The translations under genes and the position numbers were made by a program. The notes below the pieces were generated by a model. That model did no database searches, had not been told where the DNA came from, and worked only from the letters and a program-made list of their open reading frames with translations. DNA of 64,000 nucleotides from Rhizobiales bacterium CCH3-A5 (GTDB lineage: Bacteria; Pseudomonadota; Alphaproteobacteria; Rhizobiales; Beijerinckiaceae), in NCBI GenBank assembly GCA_001556025.1, contig LSIB01000021.1, forward strand, positions 1-64,000, in the 5' to 3' direction. Positions 56,323 through 64,000 of this stretch are shown piece by piece (the first letter of the stretch is position 1; the number at the start of each line of letters is the position of its first letter).

Positions 56323-57480
56323 ATGGCTGCCGAAGCCGCTGACCTTGACGCTGCCAGCGCTCCCGCGCCGCTGAAGACGCCGCTCCATTCGCGTCATGTC
56401 GCGCTGGGTGCGCGCATGGTGCCCTTCGCCGGCTACGACATGCCGGTGCAGTATCCGTCCGGCATCCTGACGGAGCACAACTGGACCCGCGAGAAAGCCG
56501 GGCTGTTCGACGTCTCCCATATGGGCCAGGCCTTCCTCGTCGGCCCCGACCACGAGACGACCGCGCGTGCGCTCGAAGCGCTGATCCCGGCCGACATCCT
56601 CAACCTCGCGCCTGGCAAACAGCGCTATTCGCAGCTTCTGAACGAGGAGGGCGGCATCCTCGACGATCTGATGGTGACGCGCTCGCTCGACCCCGACGAG
56701 GACGGCGCGCTCTATCTCGTCGTCAACGCCGCCTGCAAATCCGAGGATTACGCCCATATCGAGGCGCGCCTGCCGGCCAATGTGAAGCTGATCCGGGCCG
56801 AGCATCGCGGCCTGATCGCCTTGCAGGGGCCCGCAGCGGAGGCTGCGCTCTCAGCCATCGCGCCCGAGGCCGCCGAGATGGGCTTCATGTCGTCGCGGAC
56901 AATGAAGGTCGCCGGGATCAAGGCCAATGTCAGCCGCTCGGGCTACACCGGCGAGGATGGCTACGAGATATCCGCAGACGCGAAGCGCATCGGCGAGATC
57001 TGGGACACGCTGCTGCTCGACCAGACCGTCAAGCCGATCGGGCTGGGAGCACGCGATTCGCTCAGGCTGGAGGCGGGCCTGTGCCTCTATGGCCACGACA
57101 TCGACACGACCACCTCGCCCGTCGAGGCGGCGCTGACCTGGTCGATCCAGAAGCGCCGGCGCGAGGAGGGCGGCTTTCCGGGCGCCGCCCGTATCCAGAA
57201 GGAGTTCGCGGACGGCGTCACCCGCGTCCGCGTCGGCCTGCTGCCCGAGGGCAAGGCCCCGGCGCGCGAAGGCGCGGAGATCGCCACGCCCGAGGGCGAG
57301 ATCGTCGGCAAGGTCACCTCGGGCGGTTTCGGCCCGACGCTGAACGCCCCCTGCGCCATGGGCTATGTCGCCAAAGCCCATTCCGCGCCGGGCACGCAGC
57401 TTCATCTGATCGTGCGCGGCAGGGCACTGCCGGCCGTCGTCGCCCCCATGCCCTTCGTCCCCAACCGCTACAAGCGCTGA
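56323..57480 (+). CDS. gcvT: Glycine cleavage system T protein (aminomethyltransferase)
   Basis: Transfers the methylene group from the H-protein-bound aminomethyl to tetrahydrofolate, releasing ammonia. The 385-residue protein has GLFDVSHMGQ, NLAPGKQRYSQLLNEEGGILDDL, SRSGYTGEDGYEI and GARDSLRLEAGLCLYGHD. GGAAGGGG precedes the ATG. It is the first gene of the gcv operon and follows the glycine riboswitch. Confidence 0.97.
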   Translation: MAAEAADLDAASAPAPLKTPLHSRHVALGARMVPFAGYDMPVQYPSGILTEHNWTREKAGLFDVSHMGQAFLVGPDHETTARALEALIPADILNLAPGKQRYSQLLNEEGGILDDLMVTRSLDPDEDGALYLVVNAACKSEDYAHIEARLPANVKLIRAEHRGLIALQGPAAEAALSAIAPEAAEMGFMSSRTMKVAGIKANVSRSGYTGEDGYEISADAKRIGEIWDTLLLDQTVKPIGLGARDSLRLEAGLCLYGHDIDTTTSPVEAALTWSIQKRRREEGGFPGAARIQKEFADGVTRVRVGLLPEGKAPAREGAEIATPEGEIVGKVTSGGFGPTLNAPCAMGYVAKAHSAPGTQLHLIVRGRALPAVVAPMPFVPNRYKR

Positions 57481-57513
57481 CCCATCATCCTTTTTCCGCT
57501 CCGGAGACAGACC

Positions 57514-57888
57514 ATGGCCGAGACCCGCTACACCAAGGACCACGAATACATCCGCATCGAGGGCGACACCGGCACGGTCGGCATCACCGACTATGCGCAG
57601 GGCCAGCTCGGAGACGTCGTCTTCGTCGAGCTGCCGAGCCTCGGCAAGGCCGTCGCCAAGGGCAGCGAGGCGGCCGTGGTCGAGAGCGTCAAGGCGGCGT
57701 CGGAGGTCTACGCCCCGGTCTCCGGCGAGGTCGTCGCGGTCAACAGCGATCTTGAGGCCGCACCCGGCACGGTCAACGACGACCCCGCCGGCAAGGGCTG
57801 GTTCGTCAAGCTCAAGCTCAAGGACTCAGCCGAACTGGAAGGCCTGATGAGCGAAGCCGAATATCAGGACTACGTCAAAACCCTTTGA
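57514..57888 (+). CDS. gcvH: Glycine cleavage system H protein
   Basis: The lipoyl-bearing shuttle protein, 124 residues. The lipoylated lysine is Lys60 in VESVKAASEVYAP. The sequence starts with the family's RYTKDHEYIRIEGDTGTVGI. It follows gcvT by 33 bases and precedes gcvPA after a repeat-containing spacer. Confidence 0.98.
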   Translation: MAETRYTKDHEYIRIEGDTGTVGITDYAQGQLGDVVFVELPSLGKAVAKGSEAAVVESVKAASEVYAPVSGEVVAVNSDLEAAPGTVNDDPAGKGWFVKLKLKDSAELEGLMSEAEYQDYVKTL

Positions 57889-57895
57889 TCGACAG

Positions 57896-57999
57896 CGCCG
57901 TCATCCCGGACAAGCCGCGAAGCGGCGTAGATCCGGGATCCATCATAAGGCAGGACGGCGCTCGATGATGGATCCCGGGTCAAGCCCGGGATGGCGGCG
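57896..57999. repeat. Dispersed palindromic repeat, family A, long copy in the gcv operon
   Basis: A 104-base element with nested inverted repeats: outer arms CGCCGTCATCCCGG / CCCGGGATGGCGGCG and inner arms GATCCGGGATCCATCAT / ATGATGGATCCCGGGTC, each with one mismatch. It lies between gcvH and gcvPA within the operon. The same arms occur near 4.4 and 63.1 kb. It probably folds in the mRNA. Confidence 0.85.
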
Positions 58000-58044
58000 C
58001 AGGCGAGATCAGGCTCAGCGCCTTTCAGACAACGGACACCCCAC

Positions 58045-59385
58045 ATGCGCTATCTCCCCCTGACCGACACCGACCGCCTCGACATGCTGGCCCGCATCGG
58101 CGTGCCCGACATCGACGCGCTGTTCTCGGATGTCCCCGCCGACAGGCTCCTGAAAGCCCCGCTCGATCTGCCGCGCGCCAAGGGCGAGCTCGAGGTCGAG
58201 CGCATCATGGGCAGGATGGCGGGCCGCAACGTCTCGGCCTCGTCCGTGCCCTTCTTCGTCGGCGCGGGCGCATACAAGCATCATGTCCCCGCCACGGTGG
58301 ACCACCTGATCCAGCGCTCGGAGTTCCTGACGAGCTACACGCCCTACCAGCCAGAGATCGCGCAGGGCACGCTGCAATATCTCTTCGAGTTCCAGACCCA
58401 GGTTGCGGCCCTGACCGGCATGGATGTCGCCAATGCCTCGATGTATGACGGCTCGACCGGCACGGGCGAGGCCGTGCTGATGGCCCACCGCGTCACGAAG
58501 CGCCGAAAGGCCGTGCTGTCGGGCGGCCTGCACCCGCATTACGCGGCGGTGGTCAACACCATCTCGGAGATGGCCAGCGATACGGTCGTGGCGTTGCCGC
58601 CGGACGTCTCCGCCAGCGAGGACATCCTGAGCCAGATCGACGACGAGACCTCCTGCGTCGTCGTGCAATCGCCGGACGTTTTCGGCAATCTGCGCGACCT
58701 CAAGCCCATCGCCGAGAAGGCGCAGGCCCATGGCGCGCTGCTGATCGCGGTCTTCACCGAGGTGATGTCGCTCGGCGCGGTGACCTCGCCCGGCGAGCAG
58801 GGGGCGGACATCGTCGTCGGCGAGGGCCAGTCGATCGGCAATGCGCTGAATTTCGGCGGCCCCTATGTCGGGCTCTTTGCCGCCAAGACCAAATATCTGC
58901 GCCAGATGCCGGGCCGGCTCTGCGGCGAGACGGTCGATGCCGACGGCCAGCGCGGCTTCGTGCTGACGCTCTCGACGCGCGAGCAGCATATCCGCCGCGA
59001 CAAGGCGACCTCGAACATCTGCACCAATTCCGGCCTCTGCTGCCTCGCCTTCACCATTCACATGACGCTGCTCGGCCAGGCTGGGCTCGAGCGTGTGGCG
59101 CAGGTGAACCACGCCAACGCCGTGAAGCTCGCCGACATGCTCGGCGCGGTGAAGGGCGCGCAGGTGCTGAACGAGACCTTTTTCAACGAGTTCACGGTGA
59201 AGCTCTCCAGGCCCGCCGCGCAGGTTGCGGAAGCTCTGGCGGCCAAAGGCGTGCTCGGCGGCGTCCCGGTCTCGCGGCTGCTGCCGGACGCCGGGCTCGA
59301 CGATCTGCTGATCGTCGCGAACACTGAAGTCAACACGGATGAGGACCGGGCGGCCTTCGTGGCGGCGCTCGCGGAGGTGCTGTGA
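58045..59385 (+). CDS. gcvPA: Glycine dehydrogenase (decarboxylating) subunit 1
   Basis: The N-terminal half of the split P protein, 446 residues. It lacks the PLP lysine, which lies in subunit 2. Family segments are [56 protein letters not shown] and [17 protein letters not shown]. The start at 58045 fits the family N-terminus; the open frame upstream merely reads into the repeat. It overlaps gcvPB by one base. Confidence 0.97.
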   Translation: MRYLPLTDTDRLDMLARIGVPDIDALFSDVPADRLLKAPLDLPRAKGELEVERIMGRMAGRNVSASSVPFFVGAGAYKHHVPATVDHLIQRSEFLTSYTPYQPEIAQGTLQYLFEFQTQVAALTGMDVANASMYDGSTGTGEAVLMAHRVTKRRKAVLSGGLHPHYAAVVNTISEMASDTVVALPPDVSASEDILSQIDDETSCVVVQSPDVFGNLRDLKPIAEKAQAHGALLIAVFTEVMSLGAVTSPGEQGADIVVGEGQSIGNALNFGGPYVGLFAAKTKYLRQMPGRLCGETVDADGQRGFVLTLSTREQHIRRDKATSNICTNSGLCCLAFTIHMTLLGQAGLERVAQVNHANAVKLADMLGAVKGAQVLNETFFNEFTVKLSRPAAQVAEALAAKGVLGGVPVSRLLPDAGLDDLLIVANTEVNTDEDRAAFVAALAEVL

Positions 59386-60959
59386 TGCTGAACCGTCAGG
59401 GACGTCCCACCCAGCCCGGCGCTGCCGCGTCCGAATCCCACCCCACCTTCACCGGCAACCGCGCGCTGCAGCAGATCGAGCCGCTGATCTTCGAGATCGG
59501 CCATCACGAGACGACCGGCGTCGATATCGAGGCTCCGGCTCCGTTCAAATCCCGTCTCGGCAAGCATGCCCGCACCGACGGCATCGGCCTGCCCGGTCTC
59601 TCCGAGCCCGAGGCGATGCGCCACTATGTGCGCCTGAGCCAGAAGAATTACGGCATCGATACAGGGCTGTTCCCGCTCGGCTCCTGCACGATGAAGCACA
59701 ATGCCCGCCTCAACGAGAAGATGGCGCGGCTGCCGGGCTTTTCCGACGTCCACCCGCTCCAGCCGGTCTCGACCGTGCCGGGCGCGCTCGCGGTGATGCA
59801 GGAACTCGCCCGCTACCTGATGACGTTGACCGGCATGCCGGCCGTCTCGCTGTCCCCCAAGGCTGGCGCACATGGCGAGCTTTGCGGGATGATGGCGATC
59901 AAGGCCGCCATCGCAGCCAAGGGCGAGGGCGAGACCCGGAAGGTCGTGCTCGTGCCGGAATCGGCTCATGGCACCAACCCGGCCACCGCCGCCCTGATCG
60001 GCTTCATCGTGAAATCGGTGCCTGCGCGCGCGGACGGCACCGTCGCGGTCGAGGACGTCAAGGCGCTGCTGGGGCGAGACGTTGCCGCGATCATGCTGAC
60101 CAACCCCAACACTTGCGGCATCTTCGAGCCGCAGATCGTCGAGATCGCCGCCGCCATGCACGAGGCCGGCGCGTATTTCTACTGCGACGGCGCCAACTAC
60201 AACGCCATCGTCGGCAAGGCCAAGCCCGGCGATCTCGGCGTCGACGCCATGCACATAAACCTGCACAAGACCTTCTCGACGCCCCATGGCGGCGGCGGGC
60301 CGGGCTCGGGCCCGGTGGTGCTGTCGGAGCGGCTCGCGCCCTACGCGCCCGTGCCCTTCATCCATCTGGAGAACGGGCAGCCGCGTCTTGTCGAGAATGT
60401 CGCCGATGCGCCCGACGGCAACGCCCCCTTCGGCCGCATCACCGCCTTCCACGGCCAGATGGGCATGTATGTCCGCGCCCTGACCTACATGCTCAGCCAT
60501 GGCTCGGACGGCATGAAGCAGGCGTCGGAGGACGCGGTGCTCAACGCCAACTACATTCGCGCCGGCCTCTCCGACCTGATGTCGCTGCCCTTCCCCGACC
60601 ATCCCTCGATGCACGAGGCGCTGTTCGACGACGAATGGCTGAAAGGGACCGGCGTCACCACCCTCGATTTCGCCAAGGCGATGATCGACGAGGGCTATCA
60701 CCCGATGACGGTGTATTTCCCGCTGGTGGTTCATGGCGCGATGCTGGTCGAGCCGACCGAATCGGAATCGAAGGCCTCGCTCGACCTCTTCATCGCGACC
60801 CTGCGCGATCTGGCGATGGCGGCGAAGGGCAATGATAAGAGCCGCTTCACCGGAGCGCCGCATCACGCGCCGTTGCGCCGGCTCGACGAGACGCGGGCCG
60901 CACGGCAGCCGGTGCTGAAATGGGTCGCGCCACAGCCGCTAGCGGAGGCGGCTGAGTAG
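59385..60959 (+). CDS. gcvPB: Glycine dehydrogenase (decarboxylating) subunit 2
   Basis: The catalytic half of the split P protein, 524 residues, which decarboxylates glycine with PLP. The PLP lysine is near residue 295 in HINLHKTFSTPHGGGGPGSG. Other segments are GLFPLGSCTMKHNARLNEK and GRITAFHGQMGMYVRA. GTG and ATG codons are adjacent; the ATG at 59385 shares its first base with the gcvPA stop (TGATG). Confidence 0.97.
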   Translation: MLNRQGRPTQPGAAASESHPTFTGNRALQQIEPLIFEIGHHETTGVDIEAPAPFKSRLGKHARTDGIGLPGLSEPEAMRHYVRLSQKNYGIDTGLFPLGSCTMKHNARLNEKMARLPGFSDVHPLQPVSTVPGALAVMQELARYLMTLTGMPAVSLSPKAGAHGELCGMMAIKAAIAAKGEGETRKVVLVPESAHGTNPATAALIGFIVKSVPARADGTVAVEDVKALLGRDVAAIMLTNPNTCGIFEPQIVEIAAAMHEAGAYFYCDGANYNAIVGKAKPGDLGVDAMHINLHKTFSTPHGGGGPGSGPVVLSERLAPYAPVPFIHLENGQPRLVENVADAPDGNAPFGRITAFHGQMGMYVRALTYMLSHGSDGMKQASEDAVLNANYIRAGLSDLMSLPFPDHPSMHEALFDDEWLKGTGVTTLDFAKAMIDEGYHPMTVYFPLVVHGAMLVEPTESESKASLDLFIATLRDLAMAAKGNDKSRFTGAPHHAPLRRLDETRAARQPVLKWVAPQPLAEAAE

Positions 60960-60967
60960 GGGCGAGG

Positions 60968-61387
60968 TCAGGGCTCGTCCCAAGGATCGATCAGTCTGAG
61001 GCCCAATCCGTCGAAATGGCGGCGATTGCGGGTCGCCACGACGAATTGACGAGCCAGCGCGCTCGCAGCGAGCAGGCTATCCATGATCTGCAGGTTGAGG
61101 CCCTCGCGGCGGGAGCGAGCCATCAGCTCGCCCCAGACGGGGGCGTCCTGTTCATCGAAAGACAGGACGCGTCCGCTGAATCGCATCGGCAGGTCTTGAC
61201 TGACCCAGTCCGTCAAGACCTGCCGCCTGCGGCCTGCCGGCATCAGCTCGATGCCGCGATACAATTCGGCCAGCGTCACCACGCTGATGAAAAGCTCGTC
61301 TTCGTGCCGGGTCAGGAAAGCGATGACCCTCGGTTCGGGAACAGGCTTTGCCGTCTCTGATATGACATTCGTGTCGAGCAGGATCAC
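60968..61387 (-). CDS. vapC: VapC/FitB-type PIN-domain toxin
   Basis: A 139-residue PIN-domain ribonuclease. Acidic residues Asp5 (LLDTNVIS), Glu41 (LAELYRG) and Asp103 (IMDSLLAA) are visible, and the C-terminal VATRNRRHFDGLGLRLIDPW is typical of the FitB subgroup. The start is GTG, overlapping the antitoxin stop (GTGA); a longer open frame upstream was not used. Cellular targets are unknown. Confidence 0.92.
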   Translation of the reverse strand: MILLDTNVISETAKPVPEPRVIAFLTRHEDELFISVVTLAELYRGIELMPAGRRRQVLTDWVSQDLPMRFSGRVLSFDEQDAPVWGELMARSRREGLNLQIMDSLLAASALARQFVVATRNRRHFDGLGLRLIDPWDEP

Positions 61388-61650
61388 GAGAGGTCGATGT
61401 CGCGCGGAGGCTGGTCGTCTCGCGTCAGGTCGATGCCAGACCCCCGCAGCGGCGAATTCATGAAGAACTCGCCCAGCGTCCCCTTGCGAACAGTCCTTCG
61501 TTCCCATTCCTCGATCGACACCACCACCGCCGCGGGTCGCCCGTTGCGGGTCACGGTTTGTGGTCCGTCGGTCTTCGCTTTCTCCATCACTTCGGAAAAG
61601 CGCGCCTTGGCCGAAGCAACCGACCAGTTTTCCTTTGTCGCAGCTCCCAT
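61384..61650 (-). CDS. Phd/YefM family antitoxin
   Basis: An 88-residue antitoxin. The Phd/YefM signature NWSVASAKARFSEVMEKA and the TVTRNGRPAAVVVSIEEWE segment are clear, with a C-terminal toxin-binding tail. The start at 61650 was set by AGGAGG five bases upstream; other ATGs lie further up. It pairs with the FitB-like VapC and probably represses their shared promoter. Confidence 0.92.
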   Translation of the reverse strand: MGAATKENWSVASAKARFSEVMEKAKTDGPQTVTRNGRPAAVVVSIEEWERRTVRKGTLGEFFMNSPLRGSGIDLTRDDQPPRDIDLS

Positions 61651-61825
61651 GAGCGCCTCCTGAAGTTTGTCCATAGTGGTCATTCTAGTCATACCGCAGA
61701 AGTTGGCAACACGTCTCCGCCCGCAACATGCCGAAACGTCATTTCCCGCGCTGCCTTAAGTCTTCCTTGACCATGTGCGAGGGAAGCTCATGCCATGCGC
61801 CTCTGGCGTTGTCTGGGACCGGTTC

Positions 61826-63073
61826 ATGCCCGTGCGTTTCGTCAAGACCTCGCTTTTCGCTGTTTGCGCGCTCCTGCTGGGCGCTGCGGCCGCGCGCGCC
61901 AACGAGCCGAGCTACGGCCCCAACACCTATGACCGCACGCTGGAGGCCCTGATCGCGCATGAGGACGTTGCCGGCCGTGGCGGCTGGCCGAAGGTTCCGT
62001 CTTCGGCCACGGCGCTGAAGCCCGATATGCAGGGCCCGGACGTCGCTTTGCTCAAGCACCGGCTGATGCTGAGCGGCGATCTCGCACCGTCCTCCCTGCC
62101 CGGAGACATCTACGATGCAGCCGTTGTCGAGGCGGTGAAGCGCTTCCAGCGCCGCCACGGCCTGTCCGACCTCGGCACCGTCGGTCGCCTGACGCTGAAG
62201 GCGCTGAACGTGCCGGTCGAGACAAGGCTGAACCAGCTCACCGCCACTCTCGAGCGGCTCAAGGGCAAGGGCTTCGCCTTCGCCGAGCGCTATGTCGTGG
62301 TCAACATTCCCGGCGCCAGCGTCGAGGCGGTCGAGAACGGCATCGTGCAACGCCGCCATCTGGCGATCGTCGGCCGGCCCGACCGGCCTTCGCCCGTGCT
62401 GCAGGCCAGCATCACCTCGGTCAACCTCAACCCGTACTGGACCGCGCCGACCTCGATCGTGAAGGCCGACATCATCCCCAAGATGCGCAAGGAGCCGGAT
62501 TTTCTGGCGAAATCGCATATGCGGCTGCTCGGCGCGGAGAATCGCGAGATCGACCCCGCCTCCGTGAATTGGGCCGGCCTGAGCTCGCCCTATTTCACAG
62601 TCCGGCAGGATCCCGGCCCCGACAATGCGCTCGGCCAGCTCAAGATCGACATGCCCAACAGCGAGGCCGTCTATCTGCACGACACGCCCAAGAAGAGCCT
62701 CTTCCGCAACGATGTCCGCTTCAACTCCTCGGGCTGCGCCCGCGTCGAGGGCGTGCGCGATTTCGCCGCCTGGCTGCTGGAGGGCAGCGAGTGGACGCTG
62801 CCCGCGCTGGAGGCCGAAATCGCCAAGGGCGAGCGCAAGGACATCAGGCTGAAGAAGTCGGTGCCGGTCGCCTGGGTTTATCTGACGGGCTGGCAGGGCG
62901 CAGACGGCCAGGTCCAGTTCCGCGAGGACATTTACGGCCTCGACACGCCCCAGGGCATCGTCACCTCGACGATCCAGCCGCGCAAGCCGAAGCCCAAGCC
63001 GCCGGTCGCCGCCAGCGCGCCGAAGCCGACGGCGGTCCAGCGCCCGGCGCAGACGACGACCGCGTCGAACTGA
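61826..63073 (+). CDS. L,D-transpeptidase (YkuD/YcbB family)
   Basis: A 415-residue exported murein cross-linking enzyme. It has a signal peptide at 1-25 (FVKTSLFAVCALLLGAAAARA), a peptidoglycan-binding-like segment (VALLKHRLMLSG ... VEAVKRFQRRHGL) and a YkuD domain with the catalytic His in YLHDTP and Cys in NSSGCARVEG. It makes 3-3 cross-links or attaches lipoproteins. The Pro/Ala/Lys-rich tail (PRKPKPKPPVAA) is probably disordered. In-frame starts also exist at 61775 and 61790; this start begins the signal peptide. Confidence 0.92.
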   Translation: MPVRFVKTSLFAVCALLLGAAAARANEPSYGPNTYDRTLEALIAHEDVAGRGGWPKVPSSATALKPDMQGPDVALLKHRLMLSGDLAPSSLPGDIYDAAVVEAVKRFQRRHGLSDLGTVGRLTLKALNVPVETRLNQLTATLERLKGKGFAFAERYVVVNIPGASVEAVENGIVQRRHLAIVGRPDRPSPVLQASITSVNLNPYWTAPTSIVKADIIPKMRKEPDFLAKSHMRLLGAENREIDPASVNWAGLSSPYFTVRQDPGPDNALGQLKIDMPNSEAVYLHDTPKKSLFRNDVRFNSSGCARVEGVRDFAAWLLEGSEWTLPALEAEIAKGERKDIRLKKSVPVAWVYLTGWQGADGQVQFREDIYGLDTPQGIVTSTIQPRKPKPKPPVAASAPKPTAVQRPAQTTTASN

Positions 63074-63096
63074 ATCTGCCGTCGCAGCACATCGCC

Positions 63097-63206
63097 CCGT
63101 CATCCCGGACAAGCCGCAAAGCGGCGCAGCTCCGGGATCCATCATAGAGCGCCGCCGTGCCTTACGATGGATCCCGGAGCTCCGCTTCGCTGCGTCCGGA
63201 TGACGG
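63097..63206. repeat. Dispersed palindromic repeat, family A, second long copy
   Basis: A 110-base element with outer arms CCGTCATCCCGGA / TCCGGATGACGG and inner TCCGGGATCCATCAT / GATGGATCCCGGAG. It lies after the transpeptidase gene and has the same organisation as the copy between gcvH and gcvPA. Confidence 0.85.
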
Positions 63207-63252
63207 CGAGGGTGGTTCGGCCTTGATTTGCAAAGGCGTGCGAAAACGAAGA

Positions 63253-63281
63253 ACGCCGCGATCCTCGGCGGATCGCGGCGT
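63253..63281 (-). terminator. Terminator of the ATP synthase b/b' genes
   Basis: An 11-base perfect stem ACGCCGCGATC / GATCGCGGCGT with a seven-base loop. Read on the minus strand it is followed by the T-rich TTCTTCGTTTTCG. It lies 33 bases past the atpF stop. Confidence 0.75.
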
Positions 63282-63313
63282 CCCTCAATTCAGGTAAAAC
63301 AGCCCGGCGCTGC

Positions 63314-63790
63314 TCAGTTCAGCTTGGCCTTAACCTCTTGCAGGCCAGCCGAAAAGGCCGTGTCCCCGGCCTTGCCGCCCATCTGGCCGCGCAGGATGAT
63401 CTCGGCCGCCTTCGTGGCGGCTTCGGCCGCGGCGGCGCGGACTTCGGCCTCGGCTTGAACCTCGGCCTGGGCGATCTTTTCCTGCGCCGATCTGGTGCGG
63501 CGCGAGACGAAATCCTCGAGCTTGGCGGCGGCCTCGGCGGAGAGGCGGTCGGCCTCTTCCCTGGCGGCGGCGATCAGGCCGGCGGCCTCGGCCTCGGCGG
63601 CCTTGCGCTTGCTCTCATATTCGCCGAGCAGCTTCTCTGCCTCCTGACGCAGGCGGCGCGCTTCGGCCAGTTCCTGCGCGACCTTCTCGCCGCGCGAATC
63701 CAGCGCGGCGACGATCTTGGCGGGAACGCCGAACTTCACGAGCACGGCGAGAAAGATGACGAGGGCGACGGCCACCCAGACGGTATCCAT
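63314..63790 (-). CDS. atpF: F0F1 ATP synthase subunit b
   Basis: The peripheral stalk subunit, 158 residues. It has an N-terminal membrane helix (about 3-20, TVWVAVALVIFLAVLVKFG) and a long Ala/Glu-rich coiled coil typical of b subunits. The GGAGAGAGACC sequence lies before the ATG. Alphaproteobacteria have two copies, b and b'; here b follows b'. Confidence 0.93.
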   Translation of the reverse strand: MDTVWVAVALVIFLAVLVKFGVPAKIVAALDSRGEKVAQELAEARRLRQEAEKLLGEYESKRKAAEAEAAGLIAAAREEADRLSAEAAAKLEDFVSRRTRSAQEKIAQAEVQAEAEVRAAAAEAATKAAEIILRGQMGGKAGDTAFSAGLQEVKAKLN

Positions 63791-63801
63791 GGTCTCTCTC
63801 C

Positions 63802-64000
63802 TCAGCCGCGCGCCAGGGCCTGATCGACCGCATCCGATGCCTCGGACGCGCTCGGCGACTGGCCGGTCAGCTTGGCGACGATGGCGACGGCGACCTCGCT
63901 GCCGAGCCCCCGCACATTCTGCATCGCGGCGGTCTTGGTCGAGGCGATGGTCGCCTCGGCGGCCGCCAGCTTGGCCGAAAGCTCCGCCTCGACGACATGG
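63802..64000 (-). CDS. F0F1 ATP synthase subunit b' (C-terminal part)
   Basis: A partial gene: only about the last 65 residues are in the window, ending with the stop at 63802. The readable part is Ala/Glu-rich coiled coil (VVEAELSAKLAAAEATIAS) and ends DQALARG. Its position directly upstream of atpF identifies it as the b' subunit. The start lies beyond the window edge. Confidence 0.8.
   Translation of the reverse strand, partial: HVVEAELSAKLAAAEATIASTKTAAMQNVRGLGSEVAVAIVAKLTGQSPSASEASDAVDQALARG

Noticed and set aside
59058..60866. A 602-residue minus-strand frame over gcvPA and gcvPB
   Set aside because: Antisense to two strongly conserved gcv genes.

Overview
The window is GC-rich chromosomal DNA of an alphaproteobacterium. 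The gene content and order point to the Hyphomicrobiales (Rhizobiales). The evidence is the aa3 oxidase cluster ctaC-ctaD-ctaB-small ORF-ctaG-ctaE-DUF983-SURF1, a Usg-family protein, DUF2093, DUF4170 and DUF6101 proteins, an IalB-family protein, the split glycine decarboxylase gcvPA/gcvPB and the split ATP synthase b/b' genes. A Bosea-like genus is my guess; nothing in the sequence proves it. No rRNA, tRNA, CRISPR array, phage or insertion sequence was seen. The region reads as core genome with two toxin-antitoxin pairs and dispersed palindromic repeats.

Layout. 0-7.7 kb: a pseudouridine synthase with very long disordered tails, tadA, a TauE/SafE exporter opposite an ArsR-type regulator, a patatin, and a minus-strand vapB-vapC-hydrolase operon whose hydrolase has the fluoroacetate dehalogenase active site. 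7.7-16.8 kb: purD, xseA, a secreted dienelactone hydrolase-like protein, then a minus-strand lipid A/Kdo run (cysQ-like, DUF4170, DUF374 acyltransferase, waaA, lpxK). 16.8-25.3 kb: usg, CIRCE-controlled groES-groEL, ubiA, rsmE, gshA, an orphan Flp pilin, and a LysR gene opposite a DUF1127 gene. 25.4-31.5 kb: a chemoreceptor, a DUF937 protein, and an overlapping Kef-type antiporter/MATE pair. 31.6-41.2 kb: ispH-thrB-rnhA, an acyltransferase-3 and GNAT pair, a 1-Cys peroxiredoxin, a DsbD-alpha-like protein, YqgE, and an EEP phosphatase opposite a phospholipase D-type synthase. 41.2-54.4 kb is almost all minus strand: a GGDEF/EAL protein, a GNAT, an M16 peptidase, thrC and the whole cytochrome c oxidase assembly and structural cluster. 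54.7-61 kb, plus strand: ialB and a lipoprotein, then a tandem glycine riboswitch with gcvT-gcvH-gcvPA-gcvPB. 61-64 kb: a Phd/VapC toxin-antitoxin pair, an L,D-transpeptidase, and the ends of the ATP synthase b and b' genes.

Themes that join genes: threonine synthesis (thrB, thrC); heme-copper oxidase assembly (CtaB heme o synthase, CtaG CuB insertion, SURF1 heme a insertion, with CtaC/D/E); envelope building (lpxK, waaA, L,D-transpeptidase, DUF374); glycine cleavage under riboswitch control; and many 1-4 bp stop/start overlaps that indicate translational coupling. The most unusual points are the dehalogenase signature coupled to VapBC, the missing Mg-site glutamate in CtaC, a degenerate GGDTF cyclase domain beside an intact EAL domain, and two families of dispersed palindromes.
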